64,000 bases of DNA from Saccharomycopsis fibuligera x Saccharomycopsis cf. fibuligera (Eukaryota; Ascomycota; Saccharomycetes; Ascoideales; Saccharomycopsidaceae): the NCBI GenBank assembly GCA_001936135.1, contig CP012819.1:1149501-1213500 (forward strand), read 5' to 3'. Every line of letters begins with the position of its first letter. Within the stretch, counting starts at the first letter, position 1. Under the pieces are notes generated by a model. The model did not search any database, was not told where the DNA came from, and saw only the letters and a list, made by a program, of their open reading frames with translations. This document shows positions 29,311 to 38,542 of the stretch, in pieces. A program made the position numbers and the translations under genes.

Positions 29311-30663
29311 CTAAGAAAAAATAATGTCCTTCTCACCTCCACCAGGAGACGAAGACGGAGAAGGCCCGTATTGTCTGTTCAAGTAAAACTTTGCCATTTC
29401 GTAACTTGTCCAACTGATCGCGGTGGCCGGAATATTCGAAATAACTCTTGCCTTCATGCCTCTGGTGAACCCCACTATACCGTATTGGTCATAGATGTAT
29501 CTCGAAGCAGACAAAAAGTTGTTGATGTTGGCAGTGGCCGCCTTGGCAGCACTTTTGGAACCAGTGGCGCCTGCGGCGCCTGCGGCGCCTGGAGCGCTGG
29601 ACGCAGCAGCGGCTGGAGAAGCTGGCGAAGAAGAAGAGGAGGAGGAGGCCGTGGCGGCGGACTTAGCAGGACTGGACGTAGACGACTTGTGGTGCAAGTT
29701 GCGAGACCACGACTGCAACCAGGAAGAGTTTTCATGGTTTGTAGCATAAGCAATCACCTTGGCCAAGTTGTTTGCTGGATAGTGCGGGTGGTGGAGATGG
29801 TGGTGCGAGTACGAGGAAGCACTTCTAGCAGACTTGGCGGCGGCGGCGGCAGCAGCAGTGAAGCTGTGCGTTTGCAAAACGGTCTTGACACAGTCGAACG
29901 GCGTGGTGATGGCTGACGCTAAGCCGCCAGCCAAGCCGCCAGAAACACAGTGCACCAACGGGTTGTAGTTGTTGTTCGGATTGAGCAACCTGGTCATTGT
30001 TTCGTACACCAAAAAGTTGGTTGAGTGGAACGGCACGGTCATTAGCAACGTCGTGGGGTACGAGTAGTAGAAAGACTTGACGCCCTCGCTGGCGTATATG
30101 TGTCTGGTGGTGGCGAAGATGGTGGAGTAGCTGGCGTTGTAGGCTTTGGTGTTCTTCAAGGACGCGTTCAATTGCATTCTCTGCTTGATGGTGTCGAACG
30201 GGTTCATCAACGCTTCGGACGCAGCAGTCGCGAGCCCGCCGGCCATCGCAATCTTGGCGTAATAGGCGAAGTCGGTGTGGAATATGCTGTGGCCCAGGTA
30301 TGGCGAAGCGTGGCCTGGAGACGGGCTGCTGCTGTGGGTATCGATCAAGTTGGTCTTGAAGAACTCGTACACGCCAAAGTAAACTGCGTGTGCGGGGCCG
30401 GCCCCCAAGATAACGGCCGATATGCCTTTCCAGAGAGACTTCAAGCCTTCGGTGGAGCTGATCCGCTTGACGCTGTTGACGAGGCTCTGGTTGAGACTGC
30501 CGCTGTGGGGCGCGTGGGCCGAGTGGTGGGCCGCCTGGATCCGTGTCTTGATGTTGTCGACCGGGTACATGAGGGAATGCTCCATGATTCCAGCCAAGGC
30601 CCCCGCAATCAAGTGGTTGGAGAACGGGATGTGTTCTGGAAGGGACTCGTAATCGTCGGACAT
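29311..30663 (-). CDS. MRS3/MRS4: Mitochondrial iron carrier (mitoferrin), Mrs3/Mrs4
   Basis: Inner-membrane carrier importing Fe2+ for heme and Fe-S synthesis. The protein is 450 residues from ATG 30663. Three carrier repeats show the signatures YPVDNIKTR, NPFDTIKQR and TPFDCVKTV. Mitoferrin-specific sequence includes AGIMEHSLMYPVD, VILGAGPAHAVYFG, SYPTTLLMTVPF and NIPATAISWT. The length exceeds the usual 300-315 because about 110 Ala/Ser/His-rich residues are inserted in repeat 3 after TPFDCVKTVLQ, in the predicted matrix loop; smaller insertions occur in repeats 1 and 2. The frame is open further 5' through an Ala-Pro repeat but without an ATG, so 30663 is chosen. The gene is GC-rich compared with most of the window. 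S. cerevisiae has two paralogues and this cannot be told apart. Confidence 0.93.
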   Translation of the reverse strand: MSDDYESLPEHIPFSNHLIAGALAGIMEHSLMYPVDNIKTRIQAAHHSAHAPHSGSLNQSLVNSVKRISSTEGLKSLWKGISAVILGAGPAHAVYFGVYEFFKTNLIDTHSSSPSPGHASPYLGHSIFHTDFAYYAKIAMAGGLATAASEALMNPFDTIKQRMQLNASLKNTKAYNASYSTIFATTRHIYASEGVKSFYYSYPTTLLMTVPFHSTNFLVYETMTRLLNPNNNYNPLVHCVSGGLAGGLASAITTPFDCVKTVLQTHSFTAAAAAAAKSARSASSYSHHHLHHPHYPANNLAKVIAYATNHENSSWLQSWSRNLHHKSSTSSPAKSAATASSSSSSSPASPAAAASSAPGAAGAAGATGSKSAAKAATANINNFLSASRYIYDQYGIVGFTRGMKARVISNIPATAISWTSYEMAKFYLNRQYGPSPSSSPGGGEKDIIFS

Positions 30664-30664
30664 T

Positions 30665-30717
30665 GGTGCTGGTGCTGGTGCTGGTGCTGGTGCTGGACGG
30701 TCTGTCTGTCTGTCTGT
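30665..30717. repeat. (GGTGCT)5 and (CTGT)n repeats at the mitoferrin start
   Basis: Five perfect 6-bp units occupy 30665-30694, directly before the ATG, followed by CTGT tetranucleotides at about 30702-30717. On the gene strand they would read Ala-Pro and Asp-Arg-Gln-Thr if translated, but there is no ATG in that frame. Confidence 0.85.
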
Positions 30718-31204
30718 TTGTCGGTCTGTGGTGCTGGGAAGCAATGAACCAGCGGAGGGAAGGCGTGGATGGTAGACAGGGAGGAGGGAAAGACAGAAAG
30801 AAGGAAAGAAAGCAAGAAAGAAGACGAAGAGACAGAAGGGAGAAACGGCAGCGTATATATAAAAAAGCCAAGTGACAAGGAAGAGAAGAAAAAAAAAAAA
30901 AAAAAAAAGGCTTGAATTGTCTGTCTCCGGCAGGCGCCGATAAAAAAAGTGAAAAAGGAAAACAAAAAAAAAAAAAAAAAATATGAAAAAGAACAGAGAA
31001 AAGCTAAAAAAAGCAAAAGGCAGAACGGTGCCAGTAGCGAAAAAGGATGGAAATACAAGTCAAAGTGAACCAGGAAGTCAGACAAAAGCAACGCAAAAGC
31101 GAAACAGAAAATTCTGCAAACCGGTTCCATGTAAGCGACAAGGCGAGCGAGCGAGCGTCCCGATGCTGAAGGGTCGGTCCATTCCGCAGCGGACTGCTGC
31201 GAAT

Positions 31205-31239
31205 GGCAGCCGGCAACCGGCAACCGGCAGCCGGCTGCC
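31205..31239. repeat. GGCA(A/G)CC minisatellite ending in a palindrome
   Basis: Five 7-bp units of the type GGCAGCC or GGCAACC in a row. The last joins GGCTGCC to make the 14-bp perfect palindrome GGCAGCCGGCTGCC at 31226-31239. Confidence 0.85.
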
Positions 31240-31442
31240 GACGGTCGACGTCGACTTCTCAGCAAGCGACGAACCGAGCAGCAGAGCAAGACAAGGCAAG
31301 ACAGTCAAAGACAGGACAACGGCCGCGGCTACAGCGGAATACCTAGAAGCGAGACAGAGACTGGATACGGGCGACAGGGAACACGGTGCGGGTCGCGTGG
31401 GGACTGTCCGCTGGGCTGCGAGCTTAATGTACCGTGGTGGTT

Positions 31443-31463
31443 GGCAGCTGGCAGCTGGCAGCT
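31443..31463. repeat. (GGCAGCT)3 minisatellite
   Basis: Three perfect 7-bp units; related in sequence to the repeat at 31205. Confidence 0.85.
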
Positions 31464-31534
31464 GGCGGTGCTGCGACGGTTTGTGGCGGCAGCGAGCCTG
31501 CCAGTAAATGAGAGCCATCCGATTGGCCCGGCGC

Positions 31535-31561
31535 CGCGCCCACCGCGCCCACCGCGCCCAC
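31535..31561. repeat. (CGCGCCCAC)3 minisatellite
   Basis: Three perfect 9-bp units followed by two CGCAC remnants, in the GC-rich intergenic tract. Confidence 0.85.
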
Positions 31562-32872
31562 CGCACCGCACCGTGCTGCGATTGACAGTGCTGGCGGCCG
31601 GAAGACCTGTGGCGGGGTCCCGTACCCACGGGGGACACATGCGCCTGCGCTACTGATGGGATAGATTAGATCTGTCTCCGTGCAAACAAGCGATGGAATA
31701 GATAAACAATAAGCAAGAGTCCCAGCAGTAGCCGCCAGCGTCTTCCCACGCTGTTACGCTGTTCCAGTGTGTTCCAGCCACGCACACTGGCGTGTTAGCA
31801 GCACCCCCTGCTTGGCTCGTTTTGTCGTTTTGTCGTTTTGGTAGCGGCTGCTGAAAAATGCGCTTCCTCTCCACGGGCGCTCCACGCTCGCTCTCTGGGT
31901 GCGCTCGCGACTGGTGTTTGCAGCCAGCCGCCAGCAGCCACCGGAGAAGTGGTCGGACAAGCGCTCAGCGGAAGCGCCGAGAGAAGCTGCTGTCTTCTGG
32001 GGGGCCTGTTTCTTTTTTTTTTCTCGCTTCCGTTTAACTCGGACCCCTGGCGCCTCAAAGCTGGAGATCTGCCCAGGGCCGTTGCTGATGAGTAACGTTG
32101 CGGTGCTAGAGAAAAAGAAAGAAATGGAAAATCCGCTTTGTTATCTTATCCATCAGAGACACACGCACACACAGCACATTTCCGTTTTCTAAGCGGGCAA
32201 GCGGCGGAAGCGGACCCGCGCCTCCGGAGCCTGAGACACGCGCTGCGGCGCTTCGCGGTGCGGTGTGGTGCGTCGTGGCGCTTCGCGGTGCGTGCTGTGA
32301 CACATTCGGCCAGTACCTGCGTGTGTCAGCACATACCGACGACAGAGGACGTGGCGCGACAGCAGTATGCGCGGTGATGCGTGGTGATGCGTGGAGCACC
32401 AGACTGTGGTGCGCAAAGCAAAACGGAGGTGCCCAGAGAGGCATGTACAGCGATGCAGTGATGCGCAGAGGCGGTATGACGACAGCGCTGCACACGATCA
32501 CCAACCAAACTGCTTTCCTTCAAATAATCTCTGGCCCGCGCCGCCTCGCGTGGCCTCGCCAGGTGCTCGGAGAAAGCAGTCTTCTGTTTTATCCATCAAG
32601 CCAGGTTCCAAGCCAGCACAACAGCAGCACGCGATGTTCGACCAGCAAACAGACTAGTCGCCGTAGTTCGTGCCAGCAGTCCCCGTCGCCGTCGCTGTCG
32701 GTAGTCGGTAGCTTACCTGGTAAGCGCCCAGCCACACTCCGTGGTGACATCGGCCCCCCCAAGCTCATCGGCCCCACCAAGCTCATCGCTTCCTCCGAGA
32801 CAAGCCCCTCTGCCCTCGACCCCCCGGAGGCAGATATATATGGATTCACGCTTCCTCCTTCATCTTGTGTCC

Positions 32873-32904
32873 CACACACACACACGCTCTCTCTCTCTCT
32901 CTCT
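32873..32904. repeat. (CA)n(CT)n compound microsatellite
   Basis: About 13 bp of CA then 18 bp of CT, 140 bp before the TCP11-like ATG, probably in its promoter or leader. Confidence 0.8.
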
Positions 32905-33047
32905 CCCCCTCGCTTGCTCTGCTCCCGGATCCTTCTTTGCTATCGCTGCCTGCTGCTACTCGATCTTCTTCTTCCTCTTCTTTTTACTTGGTCCTTTTAC
33001 TGTCACCTCTATCGCACTGTCGCCTCTACACGTTAACCGCTGGCAAG

Positions 33048-36000
33048 ATGGGCCCTTCTGATTCCGAACAGCCGCCGTCGTCCTCATCGGCTAACGAAAC
33101 CAATATGTCTCTGTCCCCAATCACTTTTTCAGGTTCTATCGCAATCTCCTCGTCCTCGTCCGGCGCCGCCGGTGATAGCGAGGGCGCCGCGGGGCGTGAT
33201 AGCAATATGAGCTCAGACAGTTCCCCAACATCGCCACAGGGGAGCTCTTCACTGCACCAGCAGCACCAGCAGCGCCAGCCAAAACAGCCACAGCACCAGC
33301 CACAGCACCAGCCACAGCAGCTACCTCTATCGCCCCCGAGACACATCCTCAGCAAGTTGACTCCGGTGGGCAAGTACTCTCCTTCGGGGCGCAATGATTA
33401 CACCAAACATGATGCCACAAGCAACGAGAAGAAGCGCCCCGAAGACGTTCACAGAACAAGAAGATTGAGTTTGCAGAACGAGAAACTTGCCAGGCTAAAC
33501 AGAAGATCCTCATTCATTGAGCAGATTTGCAAGCTGCAAGAAGAACAGCGAGCTTTGAAGGGCCGCGTGCTAAGGGCTAAAATCAATGAAAGGATCAAGC
33601 ATGCAAATACCAAGAGAAATGCCAAAATCGAACAGAAACGTCTACTTGCTCGAAAGTTCATCAAGAGTCACCCAGTGTTGTGCGAAAACTCATCATCAAC
33701 CAATTTCGGACGCTTGAAACTGGACTCTAAAAAAAAGCAAAAGACAGAAGTAGCTGTAGACACTCGAGCAACAGCTGAGCCCGTGGCAGCTATTCCAACC
33801 GAGCAAAAAGCTCTCAAGGCTATCAGAACTGCAGTGAGGAAACACTTGCTCAAAAAGAATGTGCTAAACTTGAAGAAAGACTCTCGGTTTCAGGTGCTAA
33901 CCGACTTTCACAGCGCTCTGCAAAATCAATTGCTCGACCTTGTGATGGACCGCAGTCTCTGTGATATATTCGTCCGCATTGCGTGGTTATTGCAGCTTCC
34001 AATTCCGAAAAATTTACAATCCTTGGATAAAAGCCCCGGAAAGCTTTTTTTCTATAGCTTCGTTATCCTTTTCGACCACAAGTTTGGTAAACAAACAAAC
34101 AAGCAGAAGCCCGCTGGTTCAAAACAGCAGCAGCAGCAACAAGAGCAGCAGCAAGAGCCATTCGACATGTCTCTCGGACTAGAGGTCTTGCTTCACTCAG
34201 ATTCAGACTTCACTAACCATGTTAACCGTTCCCAGCAGCAGAGCCGTGGCAACAACTTTGACTATATCATGCTAATGCATAACGCAAACATTGACCCAGT
34301 AAAAGACGAATTTTTTGGCATATACAATAATGATGAGTTTTTTAAGCACTTGGTGGCTAAACTCACCACCCTGGCTAAACTTCTAGTATGCGCTTTCCAG
34401 GAACTAGTAAATTCACAAGCAACACCAACCGTCCCCCAAGGTAGCACAAATCATAGTAACAACAACTTTACCAACCCGCTAAGCGCAACTAGACTTCAAT
34501 TCTTCAAACATTGGAAAGAATACATGAACATCTTTGAAATTTTTTACTCTGAACATTTAAATAGATTGATACTATTGCTACTAAGAGTGAAAAACGTTCT
34601 TGATGCGGAAAGCAGGTTGATGCGCTTTATCAAACTGAATGATTCAACCTACAATGAAGTTGAGCCCGCAGTCGATAATGATCCAAAAAGTCAAAAATAT
34701 ATCACTAAGCATGCTGAAAAAGTGCGTAGCTTGTTGGTGAGATATGTCTCAATGAAGCAAAAGTTGAAACTTGATTATTATTTTGAGAACGCAGATTTTT
34801 GGTTTGCTAGGGGAAAAACTCATGTCGAGAGGTTGAACGAAGTTATTTATGAATTTGGTGCCATCAAGGCTGGTAACAGCACATATTGGCTTTTCCAACA
34901 ACAACAACAACAACAACAACAACAAACACAAGAGCAACTAGAGCATCTGCGAAACGACAACAACAACAACAACAATAAAGAAATGCGCAATGAAAGTACT
35001 GGTGGTGCAAAATACACTGACCTTGATATCAGTATCAAACTATTCGGCAGCAATGACCACGACACCAGGAGCCTCAGCAGCAGCAGTATAGGACTGAACG
35101 TGTTTCGCGCCGCACGGTTTGAAGCAAAGTTTGACAACGAAAGAGGCATGCAAAGTTGCAGTACTGGCGGCTATAGAAATTTTCGTAAATTCGCCAAGAC
35201 CAATGACGGCGACTTATCGCATTGCATCCCATTGACTCTTCTTTCCGAGGACTGGAAGCTGTACAAGCTGCTTAAACTTCGGGATTTGTTTTATGAGGTG
35301 CTTATATGCAAGCTTGCGATCTTGAGTGAAGACCAACACAAGAGCGGTGCAACAACAGCTAAAGAGATAAATGAACGGCAGAAAAAGTTTCTCGGCTTTT
35401 TTGCCTCTACACTAGCTGAAAAGCAAAAAGACATGGATGGACTGTCTTTGGCATCAATATCAGCACCATTTCTGGCCTTTGACCTGTCGGAGGAGTTTAG
35501 TCTGATTAGCGGAAATAGCATTAGTTCCAGCACAACTACGCGTCGCAATAGCTATGATATTCCTAACCGACTTCAAACTGGTCACAACTCATACACAAAG
35601 GATAATAATGTTTATTTTGCAAGAAACTTGCAAAACTTGAATTCTCGAAACGCATATATGTCAGAAACGTTGAGAGCTAAGCTTGGGATGAAATCGTTCA
35701 AGCAAATATCAAAGGAATCAGCGGCTTTCTTTTGGCCAAAAAATTATCAGAAGAATAAAAAGGATATCAAGAAGAAGGAGAGCGGATCAGATTTAACTCA
35801 GTATTATGAATTAGCGGTTTATGATGATGATGATGATGATGATAATGATGATGAAAAAGATAGTGGTTATTTATTTTTTCGGCTGGCCCAAACTGAAGAC
35901 ATGCTGAAGGAAATCCTGCATCACAACTTGGAATCAATTATAAACTTGAAAGCAAAAATGTTATTTGCAGACTTCTCATTCTTGATTAAGTGCCTTGACG

Positions 36001-38015
36001 CTTCAGTAGAAAACAAATTCCTTAAGGAGCTCTTTCGCAAAAATAATGATAATGATATTGCTTCCGCTGACACAGGCCCAGGAACAGGTACTAGCACAGC
36101 TCTTAATGAAAACGAAATCGTTCAAATTGAAGAAGCAAATTCAATTCATGATTCATTTATAAGCGAAAGAGATTTTTTTCTAGATACGAAAACCCTTCTA
36201 CTTGGATTTTTCGTCAAGAAAAGTTTTACTATAAATTCTTATTTTCGCCACTTGATGGTATTTCTTTATCGAACCTACTCATTGGGTAGGTATTTTTCCA
36301 TTCGTATTAAAGGGCTTGTTGATTTTCTAGATCAACATGAACATACTTTTTCGCATTGCTGTTCAGGAAATAATTCAGAGATACTTGAACCAAGCGCTTT
36401 AGCAGAATCAGTAAAAGCACAAGAAAGAAAGCTGACATTCCCTCACCCGCCTCCTTTGTCATCTACATCAACCCACATTATTTTTGCGCAATTTATTACT
36501 AAGGCGTACGATCTTTGGGCTGATTTGATGACTTTTTGTGAAAACGTTAGTCTTTCAAAATTAGAAGCTAATTCATTATGTGACGAGCAGGCATTGTTAT
36601 CGCCAAAAACGATAACAATAGCAACAACAACAACAACAACATCATCATCATCATCTTCATCTTCTTCTTCTTCTTCTTCGCTATCACTGTTGTCAAAAAA
36701 ATTGCAACTTATGATCAGTAAGGATAAGGAAGCATTATACCATTTAGAAATGCAGTGGATCAATAGACTTATCAGCAAAGACATGGGTATAATTTCGCAA
36801 ATTTTCAATGAGTTCAATAAGTCCAAGTCATTTGTGTTAAGTTTTACTGAAGATCCCGAAGGTGCCATTACTAAGACTTCCCAAAATATCAGTTTTTCTA
36901 GCGGTGGTAACATTAACCAGACTAGCGACAAAAACAACATTGGAAACAGAAATGGTAATAATTATGATAATTATAGAGGCAGCAAAACTGTCTTTCCTTT
37001 TATCAGTCGGAGAACTAATGAGATCCAATTGTTTGACGTTTGCAACTTGGTGTTGTATTCCTTAGTTTCAAGAACCGCAACTTTCAAGCCCATCAGAGTG
37101 CCTTTATTTTTGAACATTGTTTCAGCTAGTTTTGAAAGCTTACTTTGTCTGTTTAGAGCCATTATAATGACACTGTTGGTGGTTAATATTCTTGGAGTGT
37201 ACATTAAGACAATACAATTTGATAGTGACGCCAGCAACTACAACAAAAGCAAATACAATAGAAACAGCTGCAATAAAAATACTTGTATAAGCAGCGATAA
37301 GAAGACGAATAATTATGGTAACGCAGCTATTGTTGACTGGCGCCAGTTTGCGAAATCGGTGTATGAATATTTGAAGCAACGTATTGCGTTTCTTTACGAA
37401 GAAGAGTTTATGAGTTGTTATGCTGCAAAGAACAATAGTAATAGCACTTCCAGCAATGTCAACAGCGAACAACCGGCAAAAACCAACACCCAGGTTAATC
37501 CAATGGCTGAGGATATTATAAAATTATTATCCCTGAGCATGGACCAGGCTTGCAAAATTTCTAAAACCATTAAGGTGATGCTACGAAACCTAATTTCGAA
37601 ACAATTGAATATTCAAAATAATCGTGCTCATTTGTTGCTCACGGAGAAATTTTTTAAAATCATGAAATTATTGAATTGTGAGTATTTTGGAAAGGGAACG
37701 TTTGCTGATTTTTTCAACATAGGTTCGGCAACCTCAAAAACAACAGTTACAAGAAATCATTTTGCTATTGATGATGTCTGCGGCGCTCGTTCTAGTGTTA
37801 ATGCTGGTACAAGTACAAAGGCAAGTGAAAGCGGAAACACGAGTGCGTATGGACAAATAAATAAGCTAATTTATTCAAACTTCCATTTTTTGGACACGGA
37901 AGTCAAGCAAACCATGATTGAATATTGCTGTTTGGTCGGAGTTAATTGGTTGACCTATGAACGACACTATGAATATCTCAGTAGTTTGAAAAATGGTCCA
38001 GGGGGGTTACTTTGA
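33048..38015 (+). CDS. TCP11/SOK1-family-like protein, greatly expanded
   Basis: 1,655 residues from ATG 33048. The frame is open 61 codons further upstream, but that part is CT-rich and looks like leader. Residues 1-130 are Ser/Gln/Pro-rich. About 145-225 is a basic coiled coil (RRLSLQNEKLARLNRR), then an IQ-like helix (KALKAIRTAVRKHLLKK) and a segment with SPGKLFFYSFVILFDHKFG and FFKHWKEYMNIFEIFY. This order (coiled coil, IQ-like helix, LF.S..IL segment, then an F..WK segment) is that of fungal TCP11-domain proteins such as Sok1, a suppressor of PKA loss. The C-terminus, VGVNWLTYERHYEYL, also fits. Long Gln, Asn, Asp, Thr and Ser runs split the domain and nearly double the length of S. cerevisiae Sok1 (901). 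The family call is by pattern only. Confidence 0.85.
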   Translation: MGPSDSEQPPSSSSANETNMSLSPITFSGSIAISSSSSGAAGDSEGAAGRDSNMSSDSSPTSPQGSSSLHQQHQQRQPKQPQHQPQHQPQQLPLSPPRHILSKLTPVGKYSPSGRNDYTKHDATSNEKKRPEDVHRTRRLSLQNEKLARLNRRSSFIEQICKLQEEQRALKGRVLRAKINERIKHANTKRNAKIEQKRLLARKFIKSHPVLCENSSSTNFGRLKLDSKKKQKTEVAVDTRATAEPVAAIPTEQKALKAIRTAVRKHLLKKNVLNLKKDSRFQVLTDFHSALQNQLLDLVMDRSLCDIFVRIAWLLQLPIPKNLQSLDKSPGKLFFYSFVILFDHKFGKQTNKQKPAGSKQQQQQQEQQQEPFDMSLGLEVLLHSDSDFTNHVNRSQQQSRGNNFDYIMLMHNANIDPVKDEFFGIYNNDEFFKHLVAKLTTLAKLLVCAFQELVNSQATPTVPQGSTNHSNNNFTNPLSATRLQFFKHWKEYMNIFEIFYSEHLNRLILLLLRVKNVLDAESRLMRFIKLNDSTYNEVEPAVDNDPKSQKYITKHAEKVRSLLVRYVSMKQKLKLDYYFENADFWFARGKTHVERLNEVIYEFGAIKAGNSTYWLFQQQQQQQQQQTQEQLEHLRNDNNNNNNKEMRNESTGGAKYTDLDISIKLFGSNDHDTRSLSSSSIGLNVFRAARFEAKFDNERGMQSCSTGGYRNFRKFAKTNDGDLSHCIPLTLLSEDWKLYKLLKLRDLFYEVLICKLAILSEDQHKSGATTAKEINERQKKFLGFFASTLAEKQKDMDGLSLASISAPFLAFDLSEEFSLISGNSISSSTTTRRNSYDIPNRLQTGHNSYTKDNNVYFARNLQNLNSRNAYMSETLRAKLGMKSFKQISKESAAFFWPKNYQKNKKDIKKKESGSDLTQYYELAVYDDDDDDDNDDEKDSGYLFFRLAQTEDMLKEILHHNLESIINLKAKMLFADFSFLIKCLDASVENKFLKELFRKNNDNDIASADTGPGTGTSTALNENEIVQIEEANSIHDSFISERDFFLDTKTLLLGFFVKKSFTINSYFRHLMVFLYRTYSLGRYFSIRIKGLVDFLDQHEHTFSHCCSGNNSEILEPSALAESVKAQERKLTFPHPPPLSSTSTHIIFAQFITKAYDLWADLMTFCENVSLSKLEANSLCDEQALLSPKTITIATTTTTTSSSSSSSSSSSSSLSLLSKKLQLMISKDKEALYHLEMQWINRLISKDMGIISQIFNEFNKSKSFVLSFTEDPEGAITKTSQNISFSSGGNINQTSDKNNIGNRNGNNYDNYRGSKTVFPFISRRTNEIQLFDVCNLVLYSLVSRTATFKPIRVPLFLNIVSASFESLLCLFRAIIMTLLVVNILGVYIKTIQFDSDASNYNKSKYNRNSCNKNTCISSDKKTNNYGNAAIVDWRQFAKSVYEYLKQRIAFLYEEEFMSCYAAKNNSNSTSSNVNSEQPAKTNTQVNPMAEDIIKLLSLSMDQACKISKTIKVMLRNLISKQLNIQNNRAHLLLTEKFFKIMKLLNCEYFGKGTFADFFNIGSATSKTTVTRNHFAIDDVCGARSSVNAGTSTKASESGNTSAYGQINKLIYSNFHFLDTEVKQTMIEYCCLVGVNWLTYERHYEYLSSLKNGPGGLL

Positions 38016-38542
38016 CAAAAATGGGTAGTCTAGGGTCCATTGCTTATTATTCTTACAGATTTACTCTAATATTTTGATATCCCTACTTTTTCAATTTTTC
38101 GTTTTGTTTTTTTGATTTTTCGTTTTGTTTTTTTGATTTTCTGTTAATCGTTTCAAATGGTTCGTTATTCTATTTGTCGAGCACATTTCTTGTTTTCTTT
38201 TGCTGTTTTATTTTCTTTTTTCGTTTTGGGTTATGAAACTTTGGTTTATTGTTATTGGTGTTTTAGTCGGTTGTGCTTACCTCTGATTTGAAAGAATTTT
38301 TTTTTTTTTTTTGTACACATAAACGTACATTATGAAAAATAAGGCGATTGGGCTAAATAAGAACCATGATCTATTAGTGCTGCCAGCCATGCATTTTACA
38401 GTAATACTGATAGGCTCACGATCGTAACAGTCAAACATTCTGAAAAATTATTATTATAACATTAACTCTATTCTTGCTCTCTGTATAAAATTAAAGTGAC
38501 ACTAAAAATTTTGGTATTTCTCTTTATCTAACACCACGCTTA
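38016..38542. other. Convergent intergenic, TCP11-like / GPN2
   Basis: T-rich 3' region shared by two convergent genes; contains a 21-bp tandem duplication at 38095-38136. No gene seen. Confidence 0.5.
38095..38136. repeat. 21-bp perfect tandem duplication
   Basis: Two exact copies (38095-38115, 38116-38136) of a T-rich unit with CG and two G interruptions, just past the TCP11-like stop codon. Confidence 0.85.

Larger units (their letters stand above)
30664..33047. other. GC-rich divergent intergenic region, mitoferrin / TCP11-like
   Basis: 2.4 kb between two divergent ATGs, with no supported gene although GC richness opens many chance frames. It holds several minisatellites (listed), A-runs at 30887-30908 and 30964-30981, a TATATAT at 32834-32840, CA and CT microsatellites, and CT-rich sequence just before the TCP11-like ATG. 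This is long for a yeast promoter. Confidence 0.55.

Noticed and set aside
30664-30744. N-terminal extension of the mitoferrin with Ala-Pro and Asp-Arg-Gln-Thr repeats
   Set aside because: The frame is open but contains no ATG upstream of 30663, and carrier similarity starts right after that ATG.
31799-31807. CACCC-type iron-regulon site (Aft1) before the mitoferrin
   Set aside because: Only a loose match in GC-rich DNA more than 1 kb from the ATG; CACCC occurs there by composition.
32865-33047. 61-codon N-terminal extension of the TCP11-like protein
   Set aside because: It is made of CA/CT microsatellite and pyrimidine-rich leader sequence; ATG 33048 starts the protein-like part.
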